Source: Pseudomonas putida
Lineage (GTDB): Bacteria > Pseudomonadota > Gammaproteobacteria > Pseudomonadales > Pseudomonadaceae
Assembly (NCBI RefSeq): GCF_028682475.1
Contig: NZ_JANHLE010000001.1
Span: forward strand, 350,783 to 414,782
Reading direction: 5' to 3'
Length of the DNA: 64,000 nucleotides
Below are positions 18,428 through 27,335 of this stretch, piece by piece; the first letter of the stretch is position 1; each line of letters begins with the position of its first letter. The notes below the pieces were generated by a model. The model had not been told where the DNA came from, did no database searches, and was given only the letters and a program-made list of their open reading frames with translations. The position numbers were made by a program, and so were the translations under genes.

Positions 18428-18826
18428 TCACTGCTGGGTCAGGAAACAGGCAACCGCTGCGCTGTCTTCTGCAGCGGCCATTCCCGTGTAGGGCATGTAG
18501 GTTCCAGGGACGAAGGCCTGTGGCTGGGTAATGAAGGCTTGCAGGCTTTCGGCTTTCCAGTTCACGGCCTTGTTCTTCATCGCCTGGGAGTAGCTGAAGC
18601 CGGGGACGGTGCCCGAGGTGCGGCCTGCCACGCCATGGAGGTTGACCCCCATCATGCCGGTTACGTCTTTCTGCACCGCGTGGCACACCGAGCACTCCTG
18701 AGCGAACAGCTTGCTGCCCTTGTCCACCGAGGCCGGCGCACAGGCAGCGGCCTGCACCTGAGAGACCTGGAGCAGCGCTAGCACGCAGAGACCGGCCAGG
18801 CACCGGCGAATCTTGTTGTTATGCAT
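18428..18826 (-). CDS. Cytochrome c, class I
   Basis: A 132-residue exported monohaem cytochrome: signal peptide (MHNNKIRRCLAGLCVLALLQ, cleavage after VQA), haem site CSVCH, sixth-ligand methionine likely in YMPYTGMAAAED. It resembles cytochrome c2/c550 proteins (MGVNLHGVAGRTSGTVPGFS). Position directly before feaB and behind a FeaR-like site suggests it carries electrons from periplasmic amine oxidation toward the oxidase. Why it sits apart from the other cytochrome of the aau operon is unclear. Confidence 0.85.
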   Translation of the reverse strand: MHNNKIRRCLAGLCVLALLQVSQVQAAACAPASVDKGSKLFAQECSVCHAVQKDVTGMMGVNLHGVAGRTSGTVPGFSYSQAMKNKAVNWKAESLQAFITQPQAFVPGTYMPYTGMAAAEDSAAVACFLTQQ

Positions 18827-18955
18827 GAAACTGAAACCTCTGACCTGAGCATCCGCACTGCCCGCTGAAACTCCTGACATGGGGAGGCCATCGACCGCGC
18901 AGGACGGAAGATGGCTTTTGACCTGTCGATTTAATCCGGAGTGGGCACAGAAGGT

Positions 18956-18992
18956 TTTTTTCTGCGTGCCAGTCGTATTGGTCGCGCTGCCA
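18956..18992 (-). promoter_or_regulatory. Putative FeaR tandem site before cytochrome c-feaB
   Basis: On the minus strand TGGCA occurs at 18992-18988 and again at 18971-18967, exactly 21 bases apart; the second is followed by N8 and AAA. An 8-bp inverted repeat, CGTATTGG/CCAATACG, overlaps the upstream half-site. The element lies about 130 bases before the cytochrome ATG. The rest of the 246-base gap to feaR shows nothing else I can name. Confidence 0.65.
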
Positions 18993-19072
18993 ATACGATG
19001 GGTACTGAGGGGGGAAGCGCGCTTTAGGCGCACACCCCTTCACGCGGGATCAGGGGTGTGCTGCGGAGGGGA

Positions 19073-19990
19073 TCAGTGCTGGTAACGCTTGCGGTACTCG
19101 CCCGGCGACACGCCAAAACGGGCTTTGAAGGCAGTGGAAAAATAGCTGGCGTCGGAGAAACCCCAGGAATAGCCCAAGGCCGACAGCTTCTGTTCGCCGC
19201 CACCGTGGCGCAAGGATTCGGCGCAGAAATCCAGGCGCCGGCTCTTGATGTACTGGGCAACCACCAGGCCCTTCTTCGAGAACATGCGGTACAAACCGCG
19301 TACCGACACCCCGACTTCACGCGCCAGAAGCTCGGGGCACAATTCTTCGCTGCGAATGTTTTCATCGATGAACGCAAGGGTCTTGCGGAACATCCGCTCA
19401 TGCACATCCGGATCGGCCTCGGTATTGCCAATGACCGGGCGCAACAGACTGATGATGGCATCCAGCGTGGCTTCGCTCTCGTGCAGACTGAGCGTATCCA
19501 GGCGGCTGGCCTCCAGCACCAGGCGATTGGCCAGCAGCGCAATCGGCGAGCTGGCATCGATCCGTTGAGCGCAGCGAATGCTACTGAAACGCTGGCTATG
19601 CTCGACCAGATGCCGGGGCAGAATCAACGACAGCTGGCGCGAGTTGTCGCTGTAAGTGAAATCACTCGGCAAGGTCGCGTCGATCAGGGTGATATCGCCA
19701 GGACGCAACGTCACGCGCTGGCCGTCCTGTTCCATTGCCGCATGGCCCTGCAGCTGGAACGCGGCGAAGAAATGCCGGCCCTCGCTCTGCTCCACCTCGC
19801 GCCCGGTGCGATAGAGACGCGCCTGAGCGACATCAACGAGGCTCAGCTTGATCGCCCCGACCTTGTGCTCCTTTACCGAACCGGAAAAGTCTGGCCCCAG
19901 GGTTGTGGCACAAAAGCGGCCACAGGCCTGGTTGATTTGCTGCAGCCATTCATCAAAACGGTCTGCCCTGAGTGCACTTGCAGTCATCAT
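19073..19990 (-). CDS. feaR: AraC-family activator FeaR
   Basis: A 305-residue regulator with an N-terminal effector domain (about 1-190; VTLRPGDITLIDATLPSDFT is typical of the FeaR/ArbP group) and a C-terminal AraC DNA-binding domain with two helix-turn-helix units (LLAREVGVSVRGLYRMFSKK and LGYSWGFSDASYFSTAFKAR). In E. coli FeaR activates tynA and feaB in response to aromatic amine breakdown. Here it lies beside feaB and the TTQ amine dehydrogenase, and three matching tandem sites are in the window. Confidence 0.88.
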   Translation of the reverse strand: MMTASALRADRFDEWLQQINQACGRFCATTLGPDFSGSVKEHKVGAIKLSLVDVAQARLYRTGREVEQSEGRHFFAAFQLQGHAAMEQDGQRVTLRPGDITLIDATLPSDFTYSDNSRQLSLILPRHLVEHSQRFSSIRCAQRIDASSPIALLANRLVLEASRLDTLSLHESEATLDAIISLLRPVIGNTEADPDVHERMFRKTLAFIDENIRSEELCPELLAREVGVSVRGLYRMFSKKGLVVAQYIKSRRLDFCAESLRHGGGEQKLSALGYSWGFSDASYFSTAFKARFGVSPGEYRKRYQH

Positions 19991-20069
19991 GATGTGACAG
20001 GCCTCTCTCTCTTTTTATTATTAGCCAGGCACCGACCTCATCGCGCCTGGGTTACCTCGTTGTCCGCGC

Positions 20070-20993
20070 CTATTTAAGCCCGCCGAAGCGCCGATAGAAA
20101 CTTTCTCCGACCTCCGGTAGTGGACCGTCGGCGGTTTCCAGCGCGCTGCTGAGAAACTCTTCGCCTTTGGCCTGGACCAGACGGTAGATATTGCGGCACA
20201 GCTGACGCGCCGCCCGGCCTTCCCAGTCCCCCGGGAGCAACTCGTCGGGCAGCTGCGGATCACGCAACAGCAGCTTGCGGTATTCGTGAATCAGCAAGGT
20301 TCGCGCCAGAAAACAGTCCATCGGCTGCAACTCATCCTGCTCGCGCAGCGCTTGCCACAAGGGGCGGAACAACTGGATGAATTCGCTGTATTGCCCGGCC
20401 AGCGCCTCGATGTTCCAGCTCTCGCGCACCTGCATGCGCAACGCCTTGGAGGCCAGTACGTCCTGAGCAGTGGTTTCAAACAGAATGGTGTCTTCCAGCA
20501 CCTCAAGGTCCTGCAGGGTCGCCACCACATCGGCGCGCTCACAGCGCGGGCACGCCAGCATCACCGGCGAAATCGCACCAAAACCTTGCCACTCCAGCTC
20601 TTCGCGCACCTGTTTGCGCTTGTCCTGCGGCAGTTGCGACAGCAGCGCCAGGGTCCAGGAACCATCCCAGGCGGGCAGCGCCGAGCTGTAAACACGCTTG
20701 AACGCCTTCTCGAAACGACGGCGACCGGTCCCGGTCAGGCTGTAGTAGCTGCGCCGGCCGACCTTCTCGGCGCTCAACCAACCTTCCTTGGTCAAGCGGA
20801 AAATAGAAGTACGGATCAGCCGCTCGTTGATGCCAATGGGTTCGAGCAACTGGATCAGGCTACCAAGCCACACCGTTCCACCGTGGGGTTCGATGGCATC
20901 ACCATAGAGGGTGATGATCAACGAACTGGCACGCAGCGGGGTCTGTTGCTGGAAGCGGGCGATCAACTGATTGAGGGGAGCAAGGGACGTCAT
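20070..20993 (-). CDS. paaX: Phenylacetate catabolism repressor PaaX
   Basis: A 307-residue PaaX-family repressor, released by phenylacetyl-CoA in known systems. Features are the N-terminal winged-helix region (LRASSLIITLYGDAIEPHGG, VWLGSLIQLLEPIGINERLI) and the central block RSYYSLTGTGRRRFEKAFKR. The start MTSLAPLNQL matches the usual family length but has a poor ribosome binding site. An ATG 87 bases upstream overlaps the paaY stop (ATGA) and has GGGGAGGGG before it, giving a 336-residue version. Transcribed with paaN and paaY. Confidence 0.92.
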   Translation of the reverse strand: MTSLAPLNQLIARFQQQTPLRASSLIITLYGDAIEPHGGTVWLGSLIQLLEPIGINERLIRTSIFRLTKEGWLSAEKVGRRSYYSLTGTGRRRFEKAFKRVYSSALPAWDGSWTLALLSQLPQDKRKQVREELEWQGFGAISPVMLACPRCERADVVATLQDLEVLEDTILFETTAQDVLASKALRMQVRESWNIEALAGQYSEFIQLFRPLWQALREQDELQPMDCFLARTLLIHEYRKLLLRDPQLPDELLPGDWEGRAARQLCRNIYRLVQAKGEEFLSSALETADGPLPEVGESFYRRFGGLK

Positions 20994-21076
20994 GGGAGAA
21001 CCGGGCATGAGAGTGCTGCGAAATATACCCGCTGAGCGCCAGTCCTGACCATTGCCAGCAAGCTTGAGCGCACTGC

Positions 21077-21673
21077 TCATTGCCCCTCCCCTTTGGGCCG
21101 CAAGGTGCTGGCACTGATCCGCGGGCGTGCCGCTTCGACCTCACGCAGCGGCTCGCAAGCGACCAGGCCCTGGCGGCAGCGCTGGGCAAGGCGCTGGTAT
21201 TCCTCGGTACCTGCCCGCTTCCAGGCCACCTCCTCGTCACTGAGGCGGCGCTTGACCTGCGCTGGCGAGCCGAGCACCAGCGACTGCTCGTCGCAGCGAA
21301 AGCCGGCTTTGACGAAGGTAGTGGCGGCAACGAACGAACGCGCACCGATCTCGGCGTTGTCCATGACCACCGCATTCATGCCGACCAGCACATCCTCACC
21401 GATGCGGCAGCCGTGCAGCACCGCGCCATGGCCGATGTGACCGTTACGCCCGACCACCGTGTCACTCTCGGGAAAGCCGTGCATTACACAGGTGTCCTGA
21501 ATATTGGCGCCCTCTTCCAGAACAATGCGCCCGAAGTCGCCGCGCAGGCTGGCCAGCGGGCCGACATAGCAGCCGGCACCGATGATCACATCGCCAATCA
21601 GCACCGCACTGGGGTGCACATAGGCGCTGGGGTGGACGACCGGGGTCAGGCCGTCGAGACTGTAGCAGGTCAT
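21077..21673 (-). CDS. paaY: Hexapeptide-repeat thioesterase PaaY
   Basis: A 198-residue gamma-carbonic-anhydrase-like protein with left-handed beta-helix repeats ([40 protein letters not shown]) and the histidines of the metal site in CVMHGFP and [12 protein letters not shown]. PaaY hydrolyses CoA thioesters that accumulate as dead-end products of the phenylacetate pathway. It follows paaN by 10 bases and precedes paaX. Confidence 0.92.
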   Translation of the reverse strand: MTCYSLDGLTPVVHPSAYVHPSAVLIGDVIIGAGCYVGPLASLRGDFGRIVLEEGANIQDTCVMHGFPESDTVVGRNGHIGHGAVLHGCRIGEDVLVGMNAVVMDNAEIGARSFVAATTFVKAGFRCDEQSLVLGSPAQVKRRLSDEEVAWKRAGTEEYQRLAQRCRQGLVACEPLREVEAARPRISASTLRPKGEGQ

Positions 21674-21683
21674 GGCAGTGTCC

Positions 21684-23369
21684 TCATTGGGCCGCGTGGC
21701 GGCGGCTCTGGACGACGACGAAGCGCCGGCTGACGAAGGCGCCGTCACTGATCGAGGCATTCGCCGCCGGGTTGCCGCCAGTGCCATGGAAGTCGCTGAA
21801 GGCCGCCGACTGGTTGACGAACACGCCGCCGTCGAGGTTCACCGACAGCGCCACAGCGACATCCTGAGCCAGGGCTTCGGCCTGCTCGAGGAATGCCTCG
21901 TCGGTGGAGTACACACCCAGGGTGATGGCGCCTTTGGCGGCGATCACTTCGCCGGCGAGCTGCAGGCTGTGCGCGCTGTCGTCGGTGGCAACGATGAAGG
22001 CGATGGGGCCGAAGCGCTCTTGGGTATACGCGTCGCGCTGCGCGGCGTCGACCTTCAGCAGCAGCGGTGTATGCACCCGCGCGCCGGGGAACTGCGGATG
22101 CTCGCGCACTTCGCTGTCGAGCAGCACTTCGCCCAGCTCGCGGCAAGCGTCGATACGTGCCGCCGTCGCGGGCGACTGGATGGCGCCGAGCACTGCGCAG
22201 GCGCGGTCGTTGTCGGCGAGCAAACCTTTGATCGCCGCGCTCAGCGCTTCGGCAACCTCGGCGAAGCTGAGTTGTTCATCGCCATTGCGGATACCGCCGC
22301 GTGGCACATAGATAGCCTGGGTGGTGGTGCACATCTGCCCGGAATAGAGGCTGAGGGAGAACGCCAGGTTCTTTGCCGCCGCCTTGAGGTCGCGGGTGCT
22401 GTCGATGATTACGCTGTTGATGCCCGCCTTCTCGGTGAACACCTGGGCCTGCTGCGCGTGACGCTCCAGCCACTCGCCGAAGGCATTGGAACCGGTGAAA
22501 TCAACCAGCTTGACCCGTGGGTCGAGCGCCAGCTGCTGCGCCACCGGAGCCTCAGGGGTATCGACCACCAGGCTGACCAGCGCCGGGTCGAAGCCCAGCT
22601 CGGCGAGCACCTCTTGTGCCACCTTGACGCTCATTGCCACCGGCAGGATCGCCCCCGGGTGCGCCTTGACCAGTACCGGGTTGCCGGTGGCCAAGCTAGC
22701 GAACAGGCCCGGGTAGGTGTTCCAGGTCGGGAAAGTCGAACAGGCAACCACCAGCGACAGGCCGCGCGGCACGATGTGCCAGCGTTTTTCCAGCTGCAGT
22801 GGATCGAGCTTGCCCTGTGGCTTGACCCACTGCGCCGCCTGCGGCACCTCGGCCATCGCTCGCCAGGCATAGGCCAGCGCTTCCAGACCACGGTCCTGGG
22901 CATGCGCGCCGCCGGCCTGGAAGGCCATCATGAAGGCCTGGCCAGTGGTGTGCATCACCGCATGGGCCAGGGTCGGGCTCAGCGCGTTGAGACGTTCGAG
23001 GATTTCCAGGCAGGCGCCAACCCGCGCCTGCGGGCCGGCATCGCGCCAGGCAGGCAGCGCCTGCTGCTGACGTGCCAGCAACTGCTCGGGATCGTACTGA
23101 TCGTAGCTGACGCCAAGATCGAAGCCATAAGGCGACCGCTCGGCACCGACGCGCCCTACCGGGGTCGGCCCCTGCAGCACGAACGGCCGGTTGAGCAGCG
23201 CTTCGAATGCCGCCTGCGCGCCCTCTACCGCCGCTTGTGGGTACTGCTTGAGCTGCTCGCTGTAAGGCGACCAGTAGCCGCGTTCGGCGATGGCCTGCAG
23301 GGCGCGGTCGAGCGTGGCGCGGTGGTGGTCGAACAGCTCCAGGGCAGCACGGGTGGCAGTGGACGGCAT
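21684..23369 (-). CDS. paaN: PaaN-type aldehyde dehydrogenase
   Basis: A 561-residue protein of the aldehyde dehydrogenase superfamily that matches the PaaN group annotated as phenylacetic acid degradation protein (TIGR02288, from memory). It has the catalytic cysteine region [20 protein letters not shown] and [20 protein letters not shown] in the cofactor-binding part, but no C-terminal MaoC domain. It is therefore distinct from the paaZ gene at the far end of the cluster, which has both domains. It may oxidise the ring-opened semialdehyde; that is inference. It runs divergently from paaF. Confidence 0.8.
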   Translation of the reverse strand: MPSTATRAALELFDHHRATLDRALQAIAERGYWSPYSEQLKQYPQAAVEGAQAAFEALLNRPFVLQGPTPVGRVGAERSPYGFDLGVSYDQYDPEQLLARQQQALPAWRDAGPQARVGACLEILERLNALSPTLAHAVMHTTGQAFMMAFQAGGAHAQDRGLEALAYAWRAMAEVPQAAQWVKPQGKLDPLQLEKRWHIVPRGLSLVVACSTFPTWNTYPGLFASLATGNPVLVKAHPGAILPVAMSVKVAQEVLAELGFDPALVSLVVDTPEAPVAQQLALDPRVKLVDFTGSNAFGEWLERHAQQAQVFTEKAGINSVIIDSTRDLKAAAKNLAFSLSLYSGQMCTTTQAIYVPRGGIRNGDEQLSFAEVAEALSAAIKGLLADNDRACAVLGAIQSPATAARIDACRELGEVLLDSEVREHPQFPGARVHTPLLLKVDAAQRDAYTQERFGPIAFIVATDDSAHSLQLAGEVIAAKGAITLGVYSTDEAFLEQAEALAQDVAVALSVNLDGGVFVNQSAAFSDFHGTGGNPAANASISDGAFVSRRFVVVQSRRHAAQ

Positions 23370-23763
23370 CGATGAATCCTCGAAAAGCGGGCGGCAACGG
23401 CACAAAGCTACAGAAAGCGATGCGCTTGATGAGATTTTCTGTATCACAACGCTTTTTTGAGAATAAGTAAATACACCTGTATCGGAATTTCGTCAGCGCG
23501 CAGGCCTGCGCCCTTCACTTGCAGCCCGCAAACACGGGAGCTTGCGCTTTATTTGCTGGGCATCGATCGATTTCTGGCGCCACAAAAACGCCAACACATA
23601 AGACACAAAATAATTGTTTTGCATTGTTGTTTTGTATCGCTTTGTGCGTATACTCGGAAAAAGTCGGCCCCGGCAGGCGCCCTCGTCGCTGCCTGCCAGA
23701 CCGCCGCAACCACCAATAACTAGCCGGCCAACCAAGCCGTGCGTGCAGCCTGAGGAGCGTTCG
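23370..23763. promoter_or_regulatory. Divergent paaN-paaF control region
   Basis: This 394-base AT-rich gap holds the promoters for paaNYX (left) and paaFGHIJ (right). For paaF, TTGTTT (23627) and TATACT (23649) are 16 bases apart, and the element TTTTGTATCGC lies between them. TGTATC also occurs at 23440 (as TTCTGTATCACAA) and 23478. The same element sits inside the paaA promoter, so these are candidate PaaX operators. No gene is seen here. Confidence 0.55.
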
Positions 23764-24537
23764 ATGCCTCGCACCCTTGCCGTTCTTGCCCCCGAAGCGG
23801 GCGTCCGCCTGATTACCCTGCAGCGCCCGGAAGCGCTGAACGCCCTGAACACCGAGCTGCTCGGCGAACTGGCGGCCGAACTGGAACTCGCCGAACGCGA
23901 TCCCGACACCCGCGCCGTGGTCATCACCGGCAGCCGCAAGGCGTTTGCCGCCGGCGCCGATATAAAGGAGATGGCCGAACGCGATATGGTCGGCATCCTC
24001 AACGACCCGCGCGTCGCCCATTGGCAGCGCATCGCCGCCTTCTCCAAACCATTGATCGCCGCGGTCAACGGCTTTTGCCTGGGCGGCGGCTGTGAACTGG
24101 CGATGCACGCCGACATCCTCATCGCCGGCGAAGACGCGCGCTTCGGCCAGCCGGAAATCAACCTCGGCATCATGCCCGGCGCCGGTGGCACCCAACGCCT
24201 GCTGCGCGCAGTCGGTAAATCGCTGGCCATGCAGATGGTGCTCACCGGCGAAGCCATCGATGCACGCTTCGCCCAGCGTGCCGGGCTGATCAGTGAAGTG
24301 ACCCAGCCCGAGTTCACCGTCGATCGCGCCATCGCCATCGCTCGCGTGATCGCGCAGAAAGCGCCCTTGGCGGTGCGCCTGGCCAAGGAAGCGCTGCTCA
24401 AGGCCCAGGACACGGACCTGGCCAGCGGCCTGCGCTTCGAGCGCCACGCCTTCACCGTGCTGGCCGGCACTGCCGACCGCAATGAAGGCATCGCCGCTTT
24501 CCAGGCCAAGCGCCGCCCCGAATTCACCGGCCAGTAA
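23764..24537 (+). CDS. paaF: 2,3-Dehydroadipyl-CoA hydratase
   Basis: A 257-residue crotonase-family protein. The oxyanion-hole motifs are AFAAGADIKEM and FCLGGGCELAM, and the catalytic glutamates lie in QPEINLGIMPGAGGTQRL. PaaF hydrates 2,3-dehydroadipyl-CoA in the beta-oxidation-like end of the phenylacetate pathway. First gene of paaFGHIJK; assignment over paaG rests on gene order and on both canonical glutamates being present. Confidence 0.92.
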   Translation: MPRTLAVLAPEAGVRLITLQRPEALNALNTELLGELAAELELAERDPDTRAVVITGSRKAFAAGADIKEMAERDMVGILNDPRVAHWQRIAAFSKPLIAAVNGFCLGGGCELAMHADILIAGEDARFGQPEINLGIMPGAGGTQRLLRAVGKSLAMQMVLTGEAIDARFAQRAGLISEVTQPEFTVDRAIAIARVIAQKAPLAVRLAKEALLKAQDTDLASGLRFERHAFTVLAGTADRNEGIAAFQAKRRPEFTGQ

Positions 24538-24580
24538 GCCTGGCTGCCTCTTCCCTGGTTATCCCTAGAGCACCCCTGCG

Positions 24581-25372
24581 ATGAATTTCCAGCACATCCT
24601 GTTTGCCATCGAGGAAGGCGTTGCCACCCTCAGCCTGAATCGCCCGGAACAACTCAACAGCTTCAACGCACAGATGCACGCTGAAGTGCGCGAAGCCCTC
24701 AAACAGGTACGGCAGAACCCCGACGTGCGCGTGCTGTTGCTCAGCGGCGAAGGCCGTGGTTTTTGCGCAGGCCAGGACCTTGGCGACCGCAACGTCGCCC
24801 CTGGCGCCGCCGCGCCGGACCTGGGCGAATCCATCGAGCAGTACTACAACCCGCTGATCCGCGCCCTGCGCGACCTGCCGCTGCCGGTGATCTGCGCGGT
24901 CAACGGCGTCGCCGCCGGGGCCGGGGCGAACATTCCGCTGGCCTGCGACCTGGTCCTGGCGGCGCGTTCGGCCAGCTTTATCCAGGCCTTCTGCAAGATC
25001 GGCCTGATCCCCGACTCCGGCGGCACCTGGACCTTGCCGCGCCTGGTCGGCACCGCCCGCGCCAAAGCGCTGATGCTGCTCGGCGAGCGCCTGAGCGCCG
25101 AACAGGCCGAACAGTGGGGGCTGATCTACCGCGTGGTCGACGACGCCGAACTGCGCAGCGAAGCGCTGAAGCTGGCGCGCCACCTGGCGACCCAGCCGAC
25201 CTACGGCCTGGCGCTGATCAAGCGCAGCCTGAACGCCAGCCTGAACAACAGCTTCGACGAACAGCTGGAGCTTGAGCGCGACCTGCAGCGCCTGGCCGGA
25301 CGCAGCGAGGATTACCGCGAAGGCGTCAGCGCCTTCATGGCCAAACGCACCCCAGCCTTCAAGGGACGCTAA
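24581..25372 (+). CDS. paaG: 1,2-Epoxyphenylacetyl-CoA isomerase
   Basis: A 263-residue crotonase-family isomerase. It has the CoA-binding GRGFCAGQDLGDRNVAPGAA, typical of PaaG with its long insert after QDLGDR, and VAAGAGANIPLACDLVLAAR. It turns the ring 1,2-epoxide of phenylacetyl-CoA into the oxepin. It ends three bases before paaH. Unlike paaF, the position of the first catalytic glutamate holds another residue (IGLIPDSGGTW), as in PaaG. Confidence 0.93.
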   Translation: MNFQHILFAIEEGVATLSLNRPEQLNSFNAQMHAEVREALKQVRQNPDVRVLLLSGEGRGFCAGQDLGDRNVAPGAAAPDLGESIEQYYNPLIRALRDLPLPVICAVNGVAAGAGANIPLACDLVLAARSASFIQAFCKIGLIPDSGGTWTLPRLVGTARAKALMLLGERLSAEQAEQWGLIYRVVDDAELRSEALKLARHLATQPTYGLALIKRSLNASLNNSFDEQLELERDLQRLAGRSEDYREGVSAFMAKRTPAFKGR

Positions 25373-25375
25373 GCG

Positions 25376-26893
25376 ATGAGCGCACTGAATCTCAGCACCG
25401 TCGTCGCCGTGATCGGCGCCGGCGCCATGGGTGCCGGTATCGCCCAGGTGGCGGCGCAGGCCGGCCATCCGGTGAAACTGCATGACGCCCGTCCCGGCGC
25501 TGCCGCCCAGGCCATCGACGGCATCGACCGGCAGCTCGGCAAACTGGTGGAAAAAGGCCGGCTCAGCGCCGAGGCGCGCGCCGCCACCGTGGCCCGCCTG
25601 CAACCGGCCGACGCCATTGAAGCACTGGCCGATGCCGGCCTGGTGATCGAGGCGATTGTCGAGAACCTTGAGGTCAAACGCGGCCTGCTGCGCCAACTGG
25701 AAGCGCTGTGCAGCGCCGACTGCATCTTCGCCAGCAACACTTCGTCGCTGTCGATCACCAGCCTGGCCGCCGGTCTCGCCCACCCCGAGCGGGTGATCGG
25801 CATGCACTTCTTCAACCCGGCGCCGCTGATGGCGCTGGTCGAGATCGTCTCCGGCCTGGCCACGCCACGCGCACTGGCCGAACAGCTGTACGCCACCGCA
25901 AGCGCCTGGGGTAAACAGCCGGTACACACCAAATCCACCCCCGGCTTCATCGTCAACCGCGTGGCCCGGCCGTTCTACGCCGAAAGCCTGCGCCTGCTGC
26001 AGGAAGGCGCCGCCGACTGCGCGACCCTCGATGCCCTGCTGCGCGACGCTGGCGGCTTTCGCATGGGTGCCTTCGAGCTCACCGACCTGATCGGCCACGA
26101 CGTCAACTACGCCGTGACCTGCTCGGTGTTCGCCGCCTATTACAACGACATGCGCTTCCAGCCGTCGCTGATCCAGAAGGAGCTGGTCGATGCTGGCCGC
26201 CTCGGACGCAAAAGCGGCCACGGCTTCTATAACTATGCTGAAGGTGCCGAACGTCCACAGCCGGCCGAACTGAGCAGCACCGCCAGCGTCGACTGCTGCG
26301 TGGTCGAAGGCCACCTGGGTGTCGCCGAACCGCTGGTCCAGCGCCTGCAGGATGCCGGCGTGCAGGTGGTACGGCGTGACGGCAGCGGCGTGTTGCGGGT
26401 CGGCGATGCGTTGCTGGCCCTGTCCGACGGACGTCTGGCCAGCCAGCGCGCTCAAGAAGATGGCGTGCGCAACCTGGTGCTGATCGACCTGGCGCTGGAC
26501 TATGCCAACGCCGGCCGCCTGGCCATTGCTTGCGCCGCCGACACCAGCGACACCGCCCGCGACCAGGCCGTGGCCCTGTTGCAGCGTGCCGGCATCAAGG
26601 TCAGCCCGCTCGCCGACCTGCCTGGCCTGGCCGTGCTGCGCAGCGTTGCGATGCTCGCCAACGAAGGCGCCGACGCGGTGCTGCAGGGTGTCGGCAGCGC
26701 CGCCGATATCGACCTGGCGATGCGCGCCGGAGTGAATTACCCGCAGGGCCCGCTGGCCTGGGCCGATGCGATTGGCCTGCCGGGCGTGCTGCGCATCCTG
26801 GAAAATCTGCAGGCCAGCTATGGCGAGGAGCGTTATCGCCCTTCCCTGCTGCTGCGCCGCCTGGTCGCCGAAGGGAGACGCTTCCATGACTAA
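25376..26893 (+). CDS. paaH: 3-Hydroxyadipyl-CoA dehydrogenase
   Basis: A 505-residue 3-hydroxyacyl-CoA dehydrogenase. The NAD-binding GAGAMGAGIAQVAAQAGH is at residues 15-32; the catalytic histidine is in RVIGMHFFNPAPLMALVEIV. Two C-terminal dehydrogenase domains follow (first: STPGFIVNRVARPFYAESLR; second: RAGVNYPQGPLAWADAIGLP). It oxidises 3-hydroxyadipyl-CoA to 3-oxoadipyl-CoA. It overlaps paaI by eight bases. Confidence 0.95.
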   Translation: MSALNLSTVVAVIGAGAMGAGIAQVAAQAGHPVKLHDARPGAAAQAIDGIDRQLGKLVEKGRLSAEARAATVARLQPADAIEALADAGLVIEAIVENLEVKRGLLRQLEALCSADCIFASNTSSLSITSLAAGLAHPERVIGMHFFNPAPLMALVEIVSGLATPRALAEQLYATASAWGKQPVHTKSTPGFIVNRVARPFYAESLRLLQEGAADCATLDALLRDAGGFRMGAFELTDLIGHDVNYAVTCSVFAAYYNDMRFQPSLIQKELVDAGRLGRKSGHGFYNYAEGAERPQPAELSSTASVDCCVVEGHLGVAEPLVQRLQDAGVQVVRRDGSGVLRVGDALLALSDGRLASQRAQEDGVRNLVLIDLALDYANAGRLAIACAADTSDTARDQAVALLQRAGIKVSPLADLPGLAVLRSVAMLANEGADAVLQGVGSAADIDLAMRAGVNYPQGPLAWADAIGLPGVLRILENLQASYGEERYRPSLLLRRLVAEGRRFHD

Positions 26894-27335
26894 CCACGAG
26901 GCTTTGTCACTGGCCACCCGCTGCGCCGAGGAAATGTTCGAACGCGATACCGCCAGCCAGCGACTGGGCATGCGCCTGCTGTCGGTCGCGCCAGGCCGGA
27001 CGATGATCGGCATGAGCGTGCGCGAAGACATGATCCAGGGCCACGGCACCTGCCATGGCGGCTACCTGTTCGCCCTCGCCGACTCGGCGTTCGCCTTCGC
27101 CTGCAACAGTTACAACGACGCCTGTGTGGCGATCGGCTGCAGCATTGATTACGTCGCCCCGGCACGCCTGGGCGACACCCTGACCGCGCACGCCAGCGAG
27201 CTGAGCCGCAGTGGCCGCACCGGCAACTACGACGTACGCATCGAAAACCAGCACGGCCAGTTGATCGCCCTGTTCCGTGGCAAGTCCTACAAAGTGCGCG
27301 GCACCGTGCTGGCGCAGGAGACCCCGAATGAATGA
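26886..27335 (+). CDS. paaI: Hydroxyphenylacetyl-CoA thioesterase
   Basis: A 149-residue hot-dog thioesterase. [20 protein letters not shown] holds the catalytic aspartate, and [20 protein letters not shown] is typical of PaaI. It releases CoA from stalled phenylacetate intermediates. The reading frame overlaps the end of paaH and the start of paaJ by eight bases each, so the three are tightly coupled. Confidence 0.95.
   Translation: MTNHEALSLATRCAEEMFERDTASQRLGMRLLSVAPGRTMIGMSVREDMIQGHGTCHGGYLFALADSAFAFACNSYNDACVAIGCSIDYVAPARLGDTLTAHASELSRSGRTGNYDVRIENQHGQLIALFRGKSYKVRGTVLAQETPNE

Noticed and set aside
24524..27049. 841-codon minus-strand frame opposite paaG-paaH
   Set aside because: Shadow of the paa genes with Ala/Gln/His bias and no recognisable domain.
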